This document shows, piece after piece, positions 32,651 to 41,355 of a DNA stretch of 64,000 nt (position 1 is its first letter; every line of letters begins with the position of its first letter). A program made the position numbers and the translations under genes. A model generated the notes under the pieces. That model was not told the origin of the DNA. It saw only the letters and a program-made list of their open reading frames with translations, and did not search any database. The DNA is from Cyclobacterium roseum. GTDB taxonomy: Bacteria; Bacteroidota; Bacteroidia; Cytophagales; Cyclobacteriaceae. The DNA lies in contig NZ_WNKF01000013.1 of the NCBI RefSeq assembly GCF_010119225.1, positions 1 to 64,000 on the forward strand, written 5' to 3'.

Positions 32651-35137
32651 ATGAGACAGCATTTTCAGAACTTCCTTTTTATTTTAATAACTGCTTTTTG
32701 TTTTGGCTGTGGGAATAGCAATAAATCGGAAAAACCCGGCAGGCAAAAAGAAAGCTTTGATTTTGATTGGCGGTTTTCCAGGGGAGATTTTCCGGAAGCT
32801 TCGCAGCCGAATTTTGACGATAGTGGGTGGGAAGAAATCGATGTTCCCCATGATTGGGCAATTCTGGATGAATTTTCACCAGATAATCCTACGGGCAGGC
32901 CCGGGGGCTTTTCATCAGGAGGGGTGGGATGGTATAGAAAGACCTTTTTATTAGGGGAAGAGGCTGCCGGGTCCAAAATTTCCATCGAATTTGGAGGAGT
33001 ATATGAAAATAGTGAGGTCTGGATAAACGGGCATTACCTGGGACTTCGACCTTATGGCTATATCAGTTTTAACTACGATTTAACCCCATACCTGAATGTA
33101 AATGGAAACAATGTGATTGCCGTGCGGGTAGACAATTCCCAACAGCCAAGCGCACGCTGGTATACCGGTTGCGGTATCAACAGGCACGTCTGGCTGGTTA
33201 AAACCAACAAATTGCATGTTGCCCGACATGGGGTTTTTGTAACCACTCCCCATGTCACCTCAGAAAGTGCCCAAGTAGCTATCCGTACCACCATCAAGAA
33301 TGATTGGGAGCACGACGAGCCATTTCAGCTGTTTCAGGAACTGTACACTTCCAGCAATGAACTGGTTGGCCAATCGGAAATAACGGCTCAGGTGGATCCC
33401 GGGAAGGACACGACCTTCGACCAAAAATTAACCCTCCTTGAGCCCGATTTATGGTCTCCCGATGATCCTACCCTCTATACCCTTAAGACCCTTTTGCGTC
33501 AAAAAGACTCCCCGATGGATGAGCTACATACACCGGTAGGCATACGCTATTTCGAGTTTTCACCGGACAATGGATTCTCCTTAAATGGAGAAAGGATGAA
33601 AATGAAAGGCGTTAACATTCATGCGGATTTAGGGGCACTTGGTACAGCGTTAAACGACCGGGTGTTGGAACGCCGGCTGGAAATATTAAAAGACATGGGT
33701 TGCAATGCCATCCGGACGGCACATTATCCCCATTCGGAGGAATTGATGGAAATGTGTGATAGGATGGGCTTTATGGTGATGGACGAAGCCTTTGACGAAT
33801 GGCTGGAATCCTGGCCTTTTGGGGGAATAAAGCCGCCGGAAGGAAAAGCAAAATACGGGTACCACCTGCATTTTGACGAGTGGGCAGAAAAGGACCTCAC
33901 CGAGCTGATCCGTAGAGACCGAAATCATCCGTCGGTCATTCTTTGGAGTGTTGGAAATGAAATTCCAGACGCTTGCTTTGAAATAGGGACGGAGCGATTG
34001 AAACGATTGATGGAAGTCGTTAGAGAAGAAGACCCGACCCGGCCGATTACCGCGGGCATAACCCACATGCACCTGGCCAACGAAAGTGGATTTGCCTCCC
34101 AATTGGATGTGACCGGATATAATGGAGGAGGTGGCTCTGCGTTTATGTATGAAGCAGATAAGGAGACCTATCCGGACAGAATATTTTTGGCGACTGAAGT
34201 TCCCCACTCCTTTCAAACCAGAGGAGTGTACCGGACCCACTCCTGGTACCGGGGACAAAATCCCCTGGGAGGAATAATGAAAGTTCCGAATCTTACGGAA
34301 GAGGAGGTCTTTACCGACGTGCCCAAACATTACAGTTCTTCCTATGACAATGCCATGGTACGGATAGGTGCGCGTGATTCCTGGAGGAGAACACGTGATT
34401 TACCCTACATGGCAGGCGAGTTTCGCTGGACCGGGTTTGATTATCTGGGAGAGTCGTTGATGGGGTGGCCGGCGAGATTCTGGAATTATGGGATCATAGA
34501 CATGGCCGGATTCCCCAAAGACACCTATTTTTTCTATAAAAGCCAATGGACCGATGCACCCATGGTACATATCCTTCCTCATTGGAATTGGTTAGGCAAG
34601 GAGGGCGTGGAAATACCTGTGGTGGCCTATTCAAATGGTGAGTCAGTGGAGTTGTTTCTAAACGGCAAATCGTTAGGAGAAAAGGAAATGGGGGATAAGA
34701 TGGACCTGGTTTGGCTGGTTCCTTATGAACCAGGAGTTTTGGTGGCTAAAGGCAAACGGAATGGTGAAGTGGTTTCGGAAATGGAAGTGGTGACCTCAGG
34801 AGATCCGGCAAAAATTCAGCTTTTGGCCGACAGGCAAACGATAAAGGCCGACAAGCAGCAAGTGGTTCATGTGGAAGTAAACATTTTGGACAATAACAAC
34901 CATTTCGTTCCCAATGCTTCCAACAGGATTCAGTTTAAAATAGATGGCGAGGCAAGCATTATCGCAGTAGATAATGGAGATCCGTTAAATGAGGAAAGCT
35001 TTGATAACCCCTCACGTAAGGTTTTTAACGGAAAATGCCTGGTTATTGTAAAATCGAACGGAAAACCGGGACAGCTTACCTTAACCGCTAAAGCAGAAGG
35101 CCTGGAGGAAGCAGAAGTGACGGTTGTTACCCAATAA
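32651..35137 (+). CDS. Glycoside hydrolase family 2 lipoprotein (beta-galactosidase-like), 828 aa
   Basis: The signal peptide ends in a lipobox (FCFGC, about Cys20). Domains follow the GH2 order: sugar-binding jelly roll (about 35-195; WRFSRGDFPEASQPNFDDSG, VPHDWAI), immunoglobulin-like domain (200-300), TIM barrel (about 305-600), then a DUF4982-like and a C-terminal Ig-like domain. The acid/base Glu is in ILWSVGNE (about 436), and the nucleophile Glu is in YMAGEFRWTGFDYLGE (about 589). GH2 enzymes remove beta-linked galactose, glucuronate, mannose or related sugars at chain ends. It opens the PUL and is followed by two sulfatases on the same strand. Confidence 0.88.
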   Translation: MRQHFQNFLFILITAFCFGCGNSNKSEKPGRQKESFDFDWRFSRGDFPEASQPNFDDSGWEEIDVPHDWAILDEFSPDNPTGRPGGFSSGGVGWYRKTFLLGEEAAGSKISIEFGGVYENSEVWINGHYLGLRPYGYISFNYDLTPYLNVNGNNVIAVRVDNSQQPSARWYTGCGINRHVWLVKTNKLHVARHGVFVTTPHVTSESAQVAIRTTIKNDWEHDEPFQLFQELYTSSNELVGQSEITAQVDPGKDTTFDQKLTLLEPDLWSPDDPTLYTLKTLLRQKDSPMDELHTPVGIRYFEFSPDNGFSLNGERMKMKGVNIHADLGALGTALNDRVLERRLEILKDMGCNAIRTAHYPHSEELMEMCDRMGFMVMDEAFDEWLESWPFGGIKPPEGKAKYGYHLHFDEWAEKDLTELIRRDRNHPSVILWSVGNEIPDACFEIGTERLKRLMEVVREEDPTRPITAGITHMHLANESGFASQLDVTGYNGGGGSAFMYEADKETYPDRIFLATEVPHSFQTRGVYRTHSWYRGQNPLGGIMKVPNLTEEEVFTDVPKHYSSSYDNAMVRIGARDSWRRTRDLPYMAGEFRWTGFDYLGESLMGWPARFWNYGIIDMAGFPKDTYFFYKSQWTDAPMVHILPHWNWLGKEGVEIPVVAYSNGESVELFLNGKSLGEKEMGDKMDLVWLVPYEPGVLVAKGKRNGEVVSEMEVVTSGDPAKIQLLADRQTIKADKQQVVHVEVNILDNNNHFVPNASNRIQFKIDGEASIIAVDNGDPLNEESFDNPSRKVFNGKCLVIVKSNGKPGQLTLTAKAEGLEEAEVTVVTQ

Positions 35138-35251
35138 AACTTATTCGAAAAAGGTGTACCGAACAACCTGCAGGAAAAGGATACTTATTTGCCGTCCGAA
35201 ATTTGATGTATAGTAATGAATTTGGGGTAAACAAATCATAAATTTAGCATT

Positions 35252-36703
35252 ATGCCCAAACCTTTAAAAAAGAGAAGTATGATCGGGACTTTTACCCGGC
35301 CTGTTTTGGTTCTCCTTGGCCTGCTGTTGCTCCTTTCCTGCAAGGAACAGGCAAGGCACCCCAATATCATTTTAATCCTCACGGATCAGCAAAGCGAGAG
35401 CATGATGAGCAGTTCGGGTAACCAATACCTCCATACCCCTGCCATGGATTACATCGCCAACAATGGCATTCGTTTTACCCGGGCCTATGTTACCAATCCG
35501 GTATGTTCTCCCTCCCGGGTAAGTTTGATGACGGGAAGGTTCCCTGGCTTTTACAAAGACGCTGAAGGCCGGCAGGTAAGGAACAATGCAGGGGCTATGG
35601 ATATCCCGGCCAACAGCCCGGAGGCATCGGGTGAAAATCTGGCAAGCTTCCTGAAAAAAGCGGGGTACGATTTGGTGTATGGGGGCAAACAGCACCTGCC
35701 AGCATTCCTGGATCCGGATTTGGTGGGATTTCATGTGCTCACCGAAGATGCCAGAGGGGAATTGGCAAGCAAGGCTGCCGACTACATCAGGGCCGATCAC
35801 GATAAGCCCTATTTTATGGCCGTATCCCTAATTAACCCGCATGACATTTGCTTTATGGCCATACGGGATTTTGCAGATTCCACTTACCAGCAGCAGTTGC
35901 AACGAAATTTTAAAACGGAACTCGCACTGCTGGACAAGGCCCTGGAGTTGCCGGAGGGCATCAGTCGGGAGGAATTTTTTGAACAGTACTGCCCACCCTT
36001 GCCTCCCAATTTCGAACCCCAGGAAGACGAGGCAAAGGCCATTGAGCTGTTTTTGAACCGTGATCCCCGGTTCTTTCGCAGGGGAGCCCGAGAAGAATAT
36101 ACTGAAGAGCAGTGGCGCATGCACCGCTGGGCCTATGCCCGGTTGACCGAAATGGTGGATGTGCACGTTCAGGAAATTTTGGATGCGTTGATTGAAAGTG
36201 GCAAAGAAGAAGAGACGCTGATCCTTTTCACCAGCGAGCACGGAGACAACGACGGCTCCCATCGATTGGAGCACAAAAACGTACTGTACGAGGAGTCGGT
36301 TAAAGTTCCGTTTACGGCCATGTGGAAAGGACACATACCCGCCGGGCAGGTAAATGACCGGCAATTGGTGTCGGTGGGCTTGGACTTATTACCTACTTTG
36401 GCGGACTACGCCGGCATCGCTGCCGAAACGGATCCACGTGGCAGTAGTTTGCGCCCGCTTTTCGAGGGGGAAAAAGTGGATTGGCGGGAAAGCCTGGGCA
36501 TAGAGGGGGAAATCAGCAGGGCAGTAATCCAGGAAGGGGGTATCAAATACATCCGATATGATGCAGCGGGATTTGAGGAGCGCCTGATGGACCTGAAGGA
36601 GGATCCCTATGAGACCACCCATTTTACCCAGGACCCGGCTTATACGGAGAAGTTGGAAAAAATTCGCAAAGAATTCGAGGAATACTGGTTTGAAGGTCAT
36701 TAA
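35252..36703 (+). CDS. Sulfatase (formylglycine-dependent) lipoprotein, 483 aa
   Basis: The modification motif CSPSR in TNPVCSPSRVSLMTGR (Cys about 87) marks a type I sulfatase, which needs oxidation of this Cys to formylglycine by a separate maturase not seen in the window. The N terminus has a lipobox (LLLLSC), so the enzyme is lipid-anchored. The metal-binding start is ILILTDQQ. The distal metal motif is TSEHGDNDGSH, with Glu-His in place of the common Asp-Asn, as in the heparan/N-sulfoglucosamine-like branch. It removes sulfate esters from a glycan. ATG 35279 is an alternative start. Confidence 0.88.
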   Translation: MPKPLKKRSMIGTFTRPVLVLLGLLLLLSCKEQARHPNIILILTDQQSESMMSSSGNQYLHTPAMDYIANNGIRFTRAYVTNPVCSPSRVSLMTGRFPGFYKDAEGRQVRNNAGAMDIPANSPEASGENLASFLKKAGYDLVYGGKQHLPAFLDPDLVGFHVLTEDARGELASKAADYIRADHDKPYFMAVSLINPHDICFMAIRDFADSTYQQQLQRNFKTELALLDKALELPEGISREEFFEQYCPPLPPNFEPQEDEAKAIELFLNRDPRFFRRGAREEYTEEQWRMHRWAYARLTEMVDVHVQEILDALIESGKEEETLILFTSEHGDNDGSHRLEHKNVLYEESVKVPFTAMWKGHIPAGQVNDRQLVSVGLDLLPTLADYAGIAAETDPRGSSLRPLFEGEKVDWRESLGIEGEISRAVIQEGGIKYIRYDAAGFEERLMDLKEDPYETTHFTQDPAYTEKLEKIRKEFEEYWFEGH

Positions 36704-36753
36704 AAGACTGGGTGAATGTAGTATATTCATTGTCGTACATTGAAAAACCAAAG

Positions 36754-36888
36754 ATGAACACCATTAACAGGATGATGACAAACATCTGCTCGGACACATT
36801 TTACGGACAAAGAAGATTATTGCTTAAAGACCCAAATGGAACATTGGTTGATGTTTCCTCACCCATACCAAATTTCGACCATAAGTAA
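36754..36888 (+). pseudogene. Internally deleted VOC/glyoxalase-family gene
   Basis: The 44-codon frame joins two conserved pieces of Bacteroidota VOC proteins: the start MNTINRMMTNICSD, which normally leads into a 'fyvn.fgf' helix, and the end TFYGQRRLLLKDPNGTLVDV followed by SSPIP. About 70-80 residues of the usual 120-130 are absent, and the join is in frame. It is a clean deletion remnant between the two sulfatase genes. Confidence 0.6.
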
Positions 36889-36966
36889 AACGCGGGACGG
36901 CGGATTACTTCTTGGCCATTTTGGTCATGGCGAAAAGAAAAGTGCTCCTGAAAAACCCATAACCCA

Positions 36967-38625
36967 ATGATCATGAAAAAAATAGCTCCCGTCTTACTCG
37001 CCTGTTTATTTAATGTATGGCTTTTGCCTGAAGTATGGGCTCAAAAAAGACCCAATATTCTCCTTATCATGGCGGACGATATGGGCTATTCCGATATGGG
37101 AAGTTTTGGGGGAGAGATATCCACCCCAAACCTGGACAGACTGGCCGAAGGAGGTATAAAATTCACCCAGTTTTACAATGCGGCCAGGTGTTGTCCCACC
37201 CGCGCATCCTTACTCACCGGACTGTATCCCCATCAGGCAGGTATAGGCGGCATGACCAACGACCGGGGCGTTCCTTCCTACAGAGGAGACCTGAACAAGC
37301 AATGTGTGACCATCGCCGAAACCCTAAAAGAGAGTGGTTACCGAACTTTTATGTCCGGAAAATGGCATGTGACCAAGCATGTGGATTTCTGGAGGACCTG
37401 GTTGACCGAAGATCAGAAAATACGAACATCCAAGGATAATTGGCCTTTACAGCGGGGTTTTGAGGAGTTTTTCGGTACCATCCATGGAGCTGGCTCTTAC
37501 TACAATCCGGCTACCCTGACCCGAAACAATACCCCCATCACTTCCGGGGAAAACTTTTATTATACGGATGCCATTAGTGAGCATGCATCGGAGTTTATCA
37601 GAAACCTGGGAGATGCGGAGGGGGATGACAGGCCCTTTTTTGGCTACATCGCCTATACCGCTCCCCATTGGCCCCTTCATGCCTTGCCGGAGGACATCAA
37701 GAAATACAAGGGCAGGTATGACCAGGGATGGGACAAGATACGGGAGGAGCGCATGGCCAGAATGACGGCCATGGGCCTGATTCCTCCCGAATGGAAATTG
37801 AGTGACAGGGATCCCGATAACCTTTCCTGGGAAGCAACCGAAGATAAGGAATGGTGGGCAGCCTGCATGGAAGTCTATGCAGCCATGGTAGACCGGATGG
37901 ATCAGGGCATTGGAAAAATCATTCAGTCACTGGAAGCAACCGGACAATTGGACAATACGCTAATATTCTTTCTGCAGGATAATGGAGGTTGTCACGAGGT
38001 GCTGACCGATAACTGGCCCAGGTCCCTTCACTTTCCGGCGTTTCAGCGGGATGGAAGTCCCCTGCTCAGGGGCAATGATGTCCGTCAGATGCCCGGTCCG
38101 GAGAGTACCTATATGAGTTATGCTTCCGAGTGGGCAAATGTGAGTAATACCCCCTTTCGACTGTACAAACACTATATCCACGAGGGAGGCATTGCTACAC
38201 CCCTGATCGCCTACTGGACGGAAGGCATTCAGCAAGCTTCCCGTGCTACGGACCAACTGGGACATATCATCGACATCATGCCCACCATTGTAGAAGTAGC
38301 CGGAGCCAGTTATCCCGAGGAATACAAGGGAGAAAAGATCCAAGCGATGGAAGGACAAAGCCTGGTGCCGGTGTTCCGAAATCAAAGGTTTGATCATCAG
38401 GCCATTGGATGGGAGCATGAAGGCAATAGGGGATTTAGGGATGGAAAATGGAAGTTGGTGGAGCGAAGAAATCCCGGGCTCTCCTGGGAGCTTTACGATA
38501 TGGAGACCGACCGCACCGAGCAACGTAATTTGGTGGAGGAGTATCCCGAAGTGGCCCAAAGCATGATTCAAAAATACCAAACCTGGGCAGATCGGGTAGG
38601 GGTGGTGGATTGGGGGAATCGATAG
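36967..38625 (+). CDS. Arylsulfatase A-like sulfatase, exported, 552 aa
   Basis: A signal peptide (about 1-25, ending EVWAQ) is followed by the canonical sulfatase start RPNILLIMADDMGYSDMGSF, with two metal-binding Asp. The formylglycine motif is CCPTR in FYNAARCCPTRASLLTGLYP. Distal metal residues lie in IFFLQDNGGCHE (Asp-Asn). The C-terminal subdomain (FRDGKWKLVERRNPGLSWEL, YDMETDRTEQRNL) is complete. The protein is periplasmic and hydrolyses sulfate esters. It is the second intact sulfatase of the PUL. ATG 36973 is an equally possible start. Confidence 0.9.
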   Translation: MIMKKIAPVLLACLFNVWLLPEVWAQKRPNILLIMADDMGYSDMGSFGGEISTPNLDRLAEGGIKFTQFYNAARCCPTRASLLTGLYPHQAGIGGMTNDRGVPSYRGDLNKQCVTIAETLKESGYRTFMSGKWHVTKHVDFWRTWLTEDQKIRTSKDNWPLQRGFEEFFGTIHGAGSYYNPATLTRNNTPITSGENFYYTDAISEHASEFIRNLGDAEGDDRPFFGYIAYTAPHWPLHALPEDIKKYKGRYDQGWDKIREERMARMTAMGLIPPEWKLSDRDPDNLSWEATEDKEWWAACMEVYAAMVDRMDQGIGKIIQSLEATGQLDNTLIFFLQDNGGCHEVLTDNWPRSLHFPAFQRDGSPLLRGNDVRQMPGPESTYMSYASEWANVSNTPFRLYKHYIHEGGIATPLIAYWTEGIQQASRATDQLGHIIDIMPTIVEVAGASYPEEYKGEKIQAMEGQSLVPVFRNQRFDHQAIGWEHEGNRGFRDGKWKLVERRNPGLSWELYDMETDRTEQRNLVEEYPEVAQSMIQKYQTWADRVGVVDWGNR

Positions 38626-38640
38626 CTTGCCCTGATCTGC

Positions 38641-38817
38641 TTACAGTAATCCCAAAGAGTTGGGATGAGGAGCGGCTCTTTCCGGCTTCGCCTCCGAAAA
38701 CAGAAGGCTTACCATATACTCCCGAACGGCGGAGGCCAGGTTGTTTAATAATCGTGATCGGGTTTCGAGGGTGTCGAATTGGCTGACAGCTTGCAGGATG
38801 AGCAGTACGTAAGCTAT
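38641..38817 (-). other. Possible 3' remnant of an unrecognised gene
   Basis: On the minus strand an open stretch without a start reads AYVLLILQAVSQFDTLETRS, RLLNNLASAVREYMVSLLFS and ends PNSLGLL before a stop at 38641. It has the helical, charged pattern of real protein but is short, starts after a stop codon, and matches nothing I know. Confidence 0.3.
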
Positions 38818-38937
38818 TTACATTGTTGCTATAAAATAAAAAAACGTATTATGTTCCCAAATTTCTTTGGTCCTGCACGGCTGACCATGATTTTTTAGCG
38901 GTTGTATTCCTCCATTTTGTTAGCCAAACCCGCAGGT

Positions 38938-39000
38938 TAACATACAACACATTTTGGTTAAAATACTGAATAGTCAAGACGAGTCATCTTAGTACTTTTA
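38938..39000 (+). promoter_or_regulatory. Shared PUL promoter element, copy 1 (TSUP permease)
   Basis: The core ACACATTTTGGTTAAAATA (38947-38965) contains the palindrome ATTTT-GGTT-AAAAT. After 19 bases comes CATCTTAG and a -7-like box TACTTTTA (38993-39000). The permease start lies 73 bases further on. The core and its spacing are the same as in copies 2 and 3. Confidence 0.7.
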
Positions 39001-39073
39001 TCGACAACTTAAGTTCGATAATTAAAATGGTATTATCAATTGGGCATGCCGTTACTTTCCAAAGCGATTGGTT

Positions 39074-39955
39074 ATGAGTATCATTCTAAAAGTAATTTTG
39101 GGGATCATGACGGGAACGTTTGGGTTCTATTTTATTACTGACGTTTTTAGAAATAGAAAGATGTTTTCCGGCAAACCATGGTCAGGTCTTTTAGGAACCG
39201 GATTTATCACCAATTTTTTCGACACCCTGGGGATCGGAAGTTTTGCACAGCAGACCGCTATTTTTAAGTTTTTTAAGCTTGTTGATGACCGCCTGATTCC
39301 TGGTACAATGAATGTTGGAAATACAATTCCCACTGTAACGCAGGCTTTTATATTCATGACGGTAGTTCAGGTGGACCCCGTTACCCTGGTCAGCATGTCA
39401 ACAGCTGCACCCCTGGGTGCATTGCTTGGTGCCGATATTGTGTCCCGGATGTCACGCCGCAGGATTCAGATGGGACTTGGTTTTGGCCTGCTGGCTGTGG
39501 CCCTGATTATGATAGCCAGCTTTTTGGATTTGATGCCTGTTGGCGGCGAGGCCATAGGACTGACAGGTTGGAAACTAGCTGTTATTGTTGGTATGAGCTT
39601 TATTTTTGGTGCCTTGCAAACTGTCGGAGTCGGGTTTTATGCTCCCTGTATGGCAATGGTCTATGCGCTAGGGATGCATCCGCTCACTGCCTTTCCAATT
39701 ATGATGACCGCAACTGCCATGTTAATGGCGGCTGGTGGGGCACAGTTTGTTAAAAAAGGAGCCTATGACAGGAAAGTTTCATTATCGCTATCGATTGCCG
39801 GGATTATAGGCGTGTTTCTGGCCGCTTTTGTTGTTAAATCGTTACCACTGTTAATGCTCAAATGGGTGGTCTTGTGTATCGTTCTTTATACATCGGTATG
39901 GATGTTTCTTTCGGCCATCCGAAAAGAAGGGGAGTCGAAAGTCGAAGTAATTTAA
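39074..39955 (+). CDS. TSUP-family (TauE/SafE-like) membrane permease, 293 aa
   Basis: Eight or so membrane segments are evident. Conserved pieces include FFDTLGIGSFAQQTAIFKFF, AAPLGALLGADIVSRM and MHPLTAFPIMMTATAMLMAA. The TauE/SafE superfamily exports or imports small anions such as sulfite, sulfoacetate or related acids across the inner membrane. Placed between sulfatases and under the same promoter element as SusCD, it may move sulfate/sulfite or another product of glycan desulfation (inference). ATG 39074 is preferred to the TTG six bases before it. Confidence 0.78.
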   Translation: MSIILKVILGIMTGTFGFYFITDVFRNRKMFSGKPWSGLLGTGFITNFFDTLGIGSFAQQTAIFKFFKLVDDRLIPGTMNVGNTIPTVTQAFIFMTVVQVDPVTLVSMSTAAPLGALLGADIVSRMSRRRIQMGLGFGLLAVALIMIASFLDLMPVGGEAIGLTGWKLAVIVGMSFIFGALQTVGVGFYAPCMAMVYALGMHPLTAFPIMMTATAMLMAAGGAQFVKKGAYDRKVSLSLSIAGIIGVFLAAFVVKSLPLLMLKWVVLCIVLYTSVWMFLSAIRKEGESKVEVI

Positions 39956-39992
39956 TAGGAAAAACCCATTACCCCGTGTTTTAGGTTGTTCC

Positions 39993-40169
39993 ATGGAAAA
40001 AACAGCTACTTCTGAGCGGTTAGCTGCCATGTGGGTTAAGAAAAAGCCTGAGAGTCATCGACCATTTTTACGAGTTGCATTCGACTACTTTTTAGAAAAT
40101 CGGGACAATTTCATTCCTATCGGTATTTTTAAAAGCGTCCTTTGTCAATATACAACACATTTTGGTTAA
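39993..40169 (+). CDS. Possible small protein, 58 aa
   Basis: The frame from ATG 39993 reads MEKTATSERLAAMWVKKKPE, then SHRPFLRVAFDYFLENRDNF, IPIGIFKSVL. The middle resembles the ribbon-helix-helix end of Bacteroides mobilisation or regulatory proteins (short helix before a YFLEN turn), but the match is weak. The frame stops inside the shared promoter element, so its 3' end may have been replaced when that element arrived. Expression is doubtful. Confidence 0.3.
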   Translation: MEKTATSERLAAMWVKKKPESHRPFLRVAFDYFLENRDNFIPIGIFKSVLCQYTTHFG

Positions 40170-40208
40170 AATAGTGGATGCCTTGCCTGGAACATCTTAA
40201 TACATTTA
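40146..40208 (+). promoter_or_regulatory. Shared PUL promoter element, copy 2 (sulfatase-GH78 unit)
   Basis: Core ACACATTTTGGTTAAAATA (40155-40173) is identical to copy 1; then 19 bases, CATCTTAA and the -7-like box TACATTTA (40201-40208). The truncated sulfatase starts 115 bases on and the rhamnosidase gene follows it. Confidence 0.7.
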
Positions 40209-40322
40209 AACAAAAAGATTTTTATCCAAATTGCTATTAGCCTACTGGCGAAAGCGCCTTTAGTTAATTAACTGACTGGTGTGGGATAAGGCACCCTGGA
40301 AAAATGACCATTACTATAGCCT

Positions 40323-41303
40323 ATGCGTTATATTACATTGTTAATACCTATTATGATCTTGTCTTTACCAGGCAATCACATTTTTGCTTATGAATTTAAT
40401 AGGGGAAATTCAACCCACTATTCTCCATCCACATTTCAATTAAATTCAAATGAATCACTGGTTGGTAATAAACCATTTCAAGCCAAGCCAATCTCAATCG
40501 AAGTGCCAACTAGAAAAACTCCCCCCAACATCATCCTTATCTTTTGCGACGACCTGGGCTATGGGGACTTATCTGCCTATGGCTCGGTCTGGAATCAAAC
40601 TCCGGAAATAGACCAAATGATGACTGAAGGGCTGCGGTTTACCAACTTTTATGCCGGAGCACCCGTTTGCACCCCATCACGCGCCGCATTGATGACGGGT
40701 TCCCTGGCAAGAAGGGTTGATCTAGACCTGGACGCAGAAAACCGTTGGGTGCTTTTTCCCAATGCCTCAAAGGGTATTAATCCTACCGAAAAAATATTAC
40801 CTGAGATTTTGAAGGAAGCCGGATATGCCACTGCCATTGTAGGCAAATGGCATCTGGGGGACCAACCGCAATACCTTCCTACCAAACATGGATTTGATTT
40901 TTGGTATGGCCTGCCTTATTCCAATGACATGGCGATACGCGTAAATGATGAACCCATACTTCCTTTGATGAAAAATGAAGAAGTTGAAGAAAGAATCAAA
41001 GGAGGAGCGAAGAACAGAGAGCATCAGGCCACCTTAACTCAAAAATATACAGAAGCATCCCTTAAATGGATAGACGAACATAACGAGGGTCCTTTTTTTC
41101 TCTACCTTTCCCATACCATGCCTCATGTTCCCGTGGCAGCACGGGAGGCCTTTCATCAGCAAACGAACCACCCCAATACCGCATTTGGAGGAAGTATTGC
41201 TGAAGTGAGTTGGTCTACCGGGCAGCTATTGGAATACCTTAAAGAGAGGGGACTTTCGGATAATACCCTGGTGGTGGATCGCCCTGTTTTTCTGATCGAA
41301 TAA
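40323..41303 (+). pseudogene. Sulfatase gene truncated at its 3' end, 326 codons
   Basis: The first 315 residues are a normal exported sulfatase: signal peptide, IILIFCDDLGYGDLSAYGS, formylglycine motif CTPSR in AGAPVCTPSRAALMTG, GKWHLGD and SHTMPHVPVAA. At LSDNTLVVD, where family members continue into the second metal-binding motif (FTSDNG), the sequence diverges and stops 10 codons later. The distal metal ligands and the whole C-terminal subdomain are missing, so the product should be inactive. Only 52 bases separate it from the rhamnosidase start, so a deletion fused the two genes while keeping one transcript. Confidence 0.75.
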
Positions 41304-41355
41304 AAATGGTACCATGAGTTGGAAAAAAGATTACGTATTACTGAAAAATGAAAGC

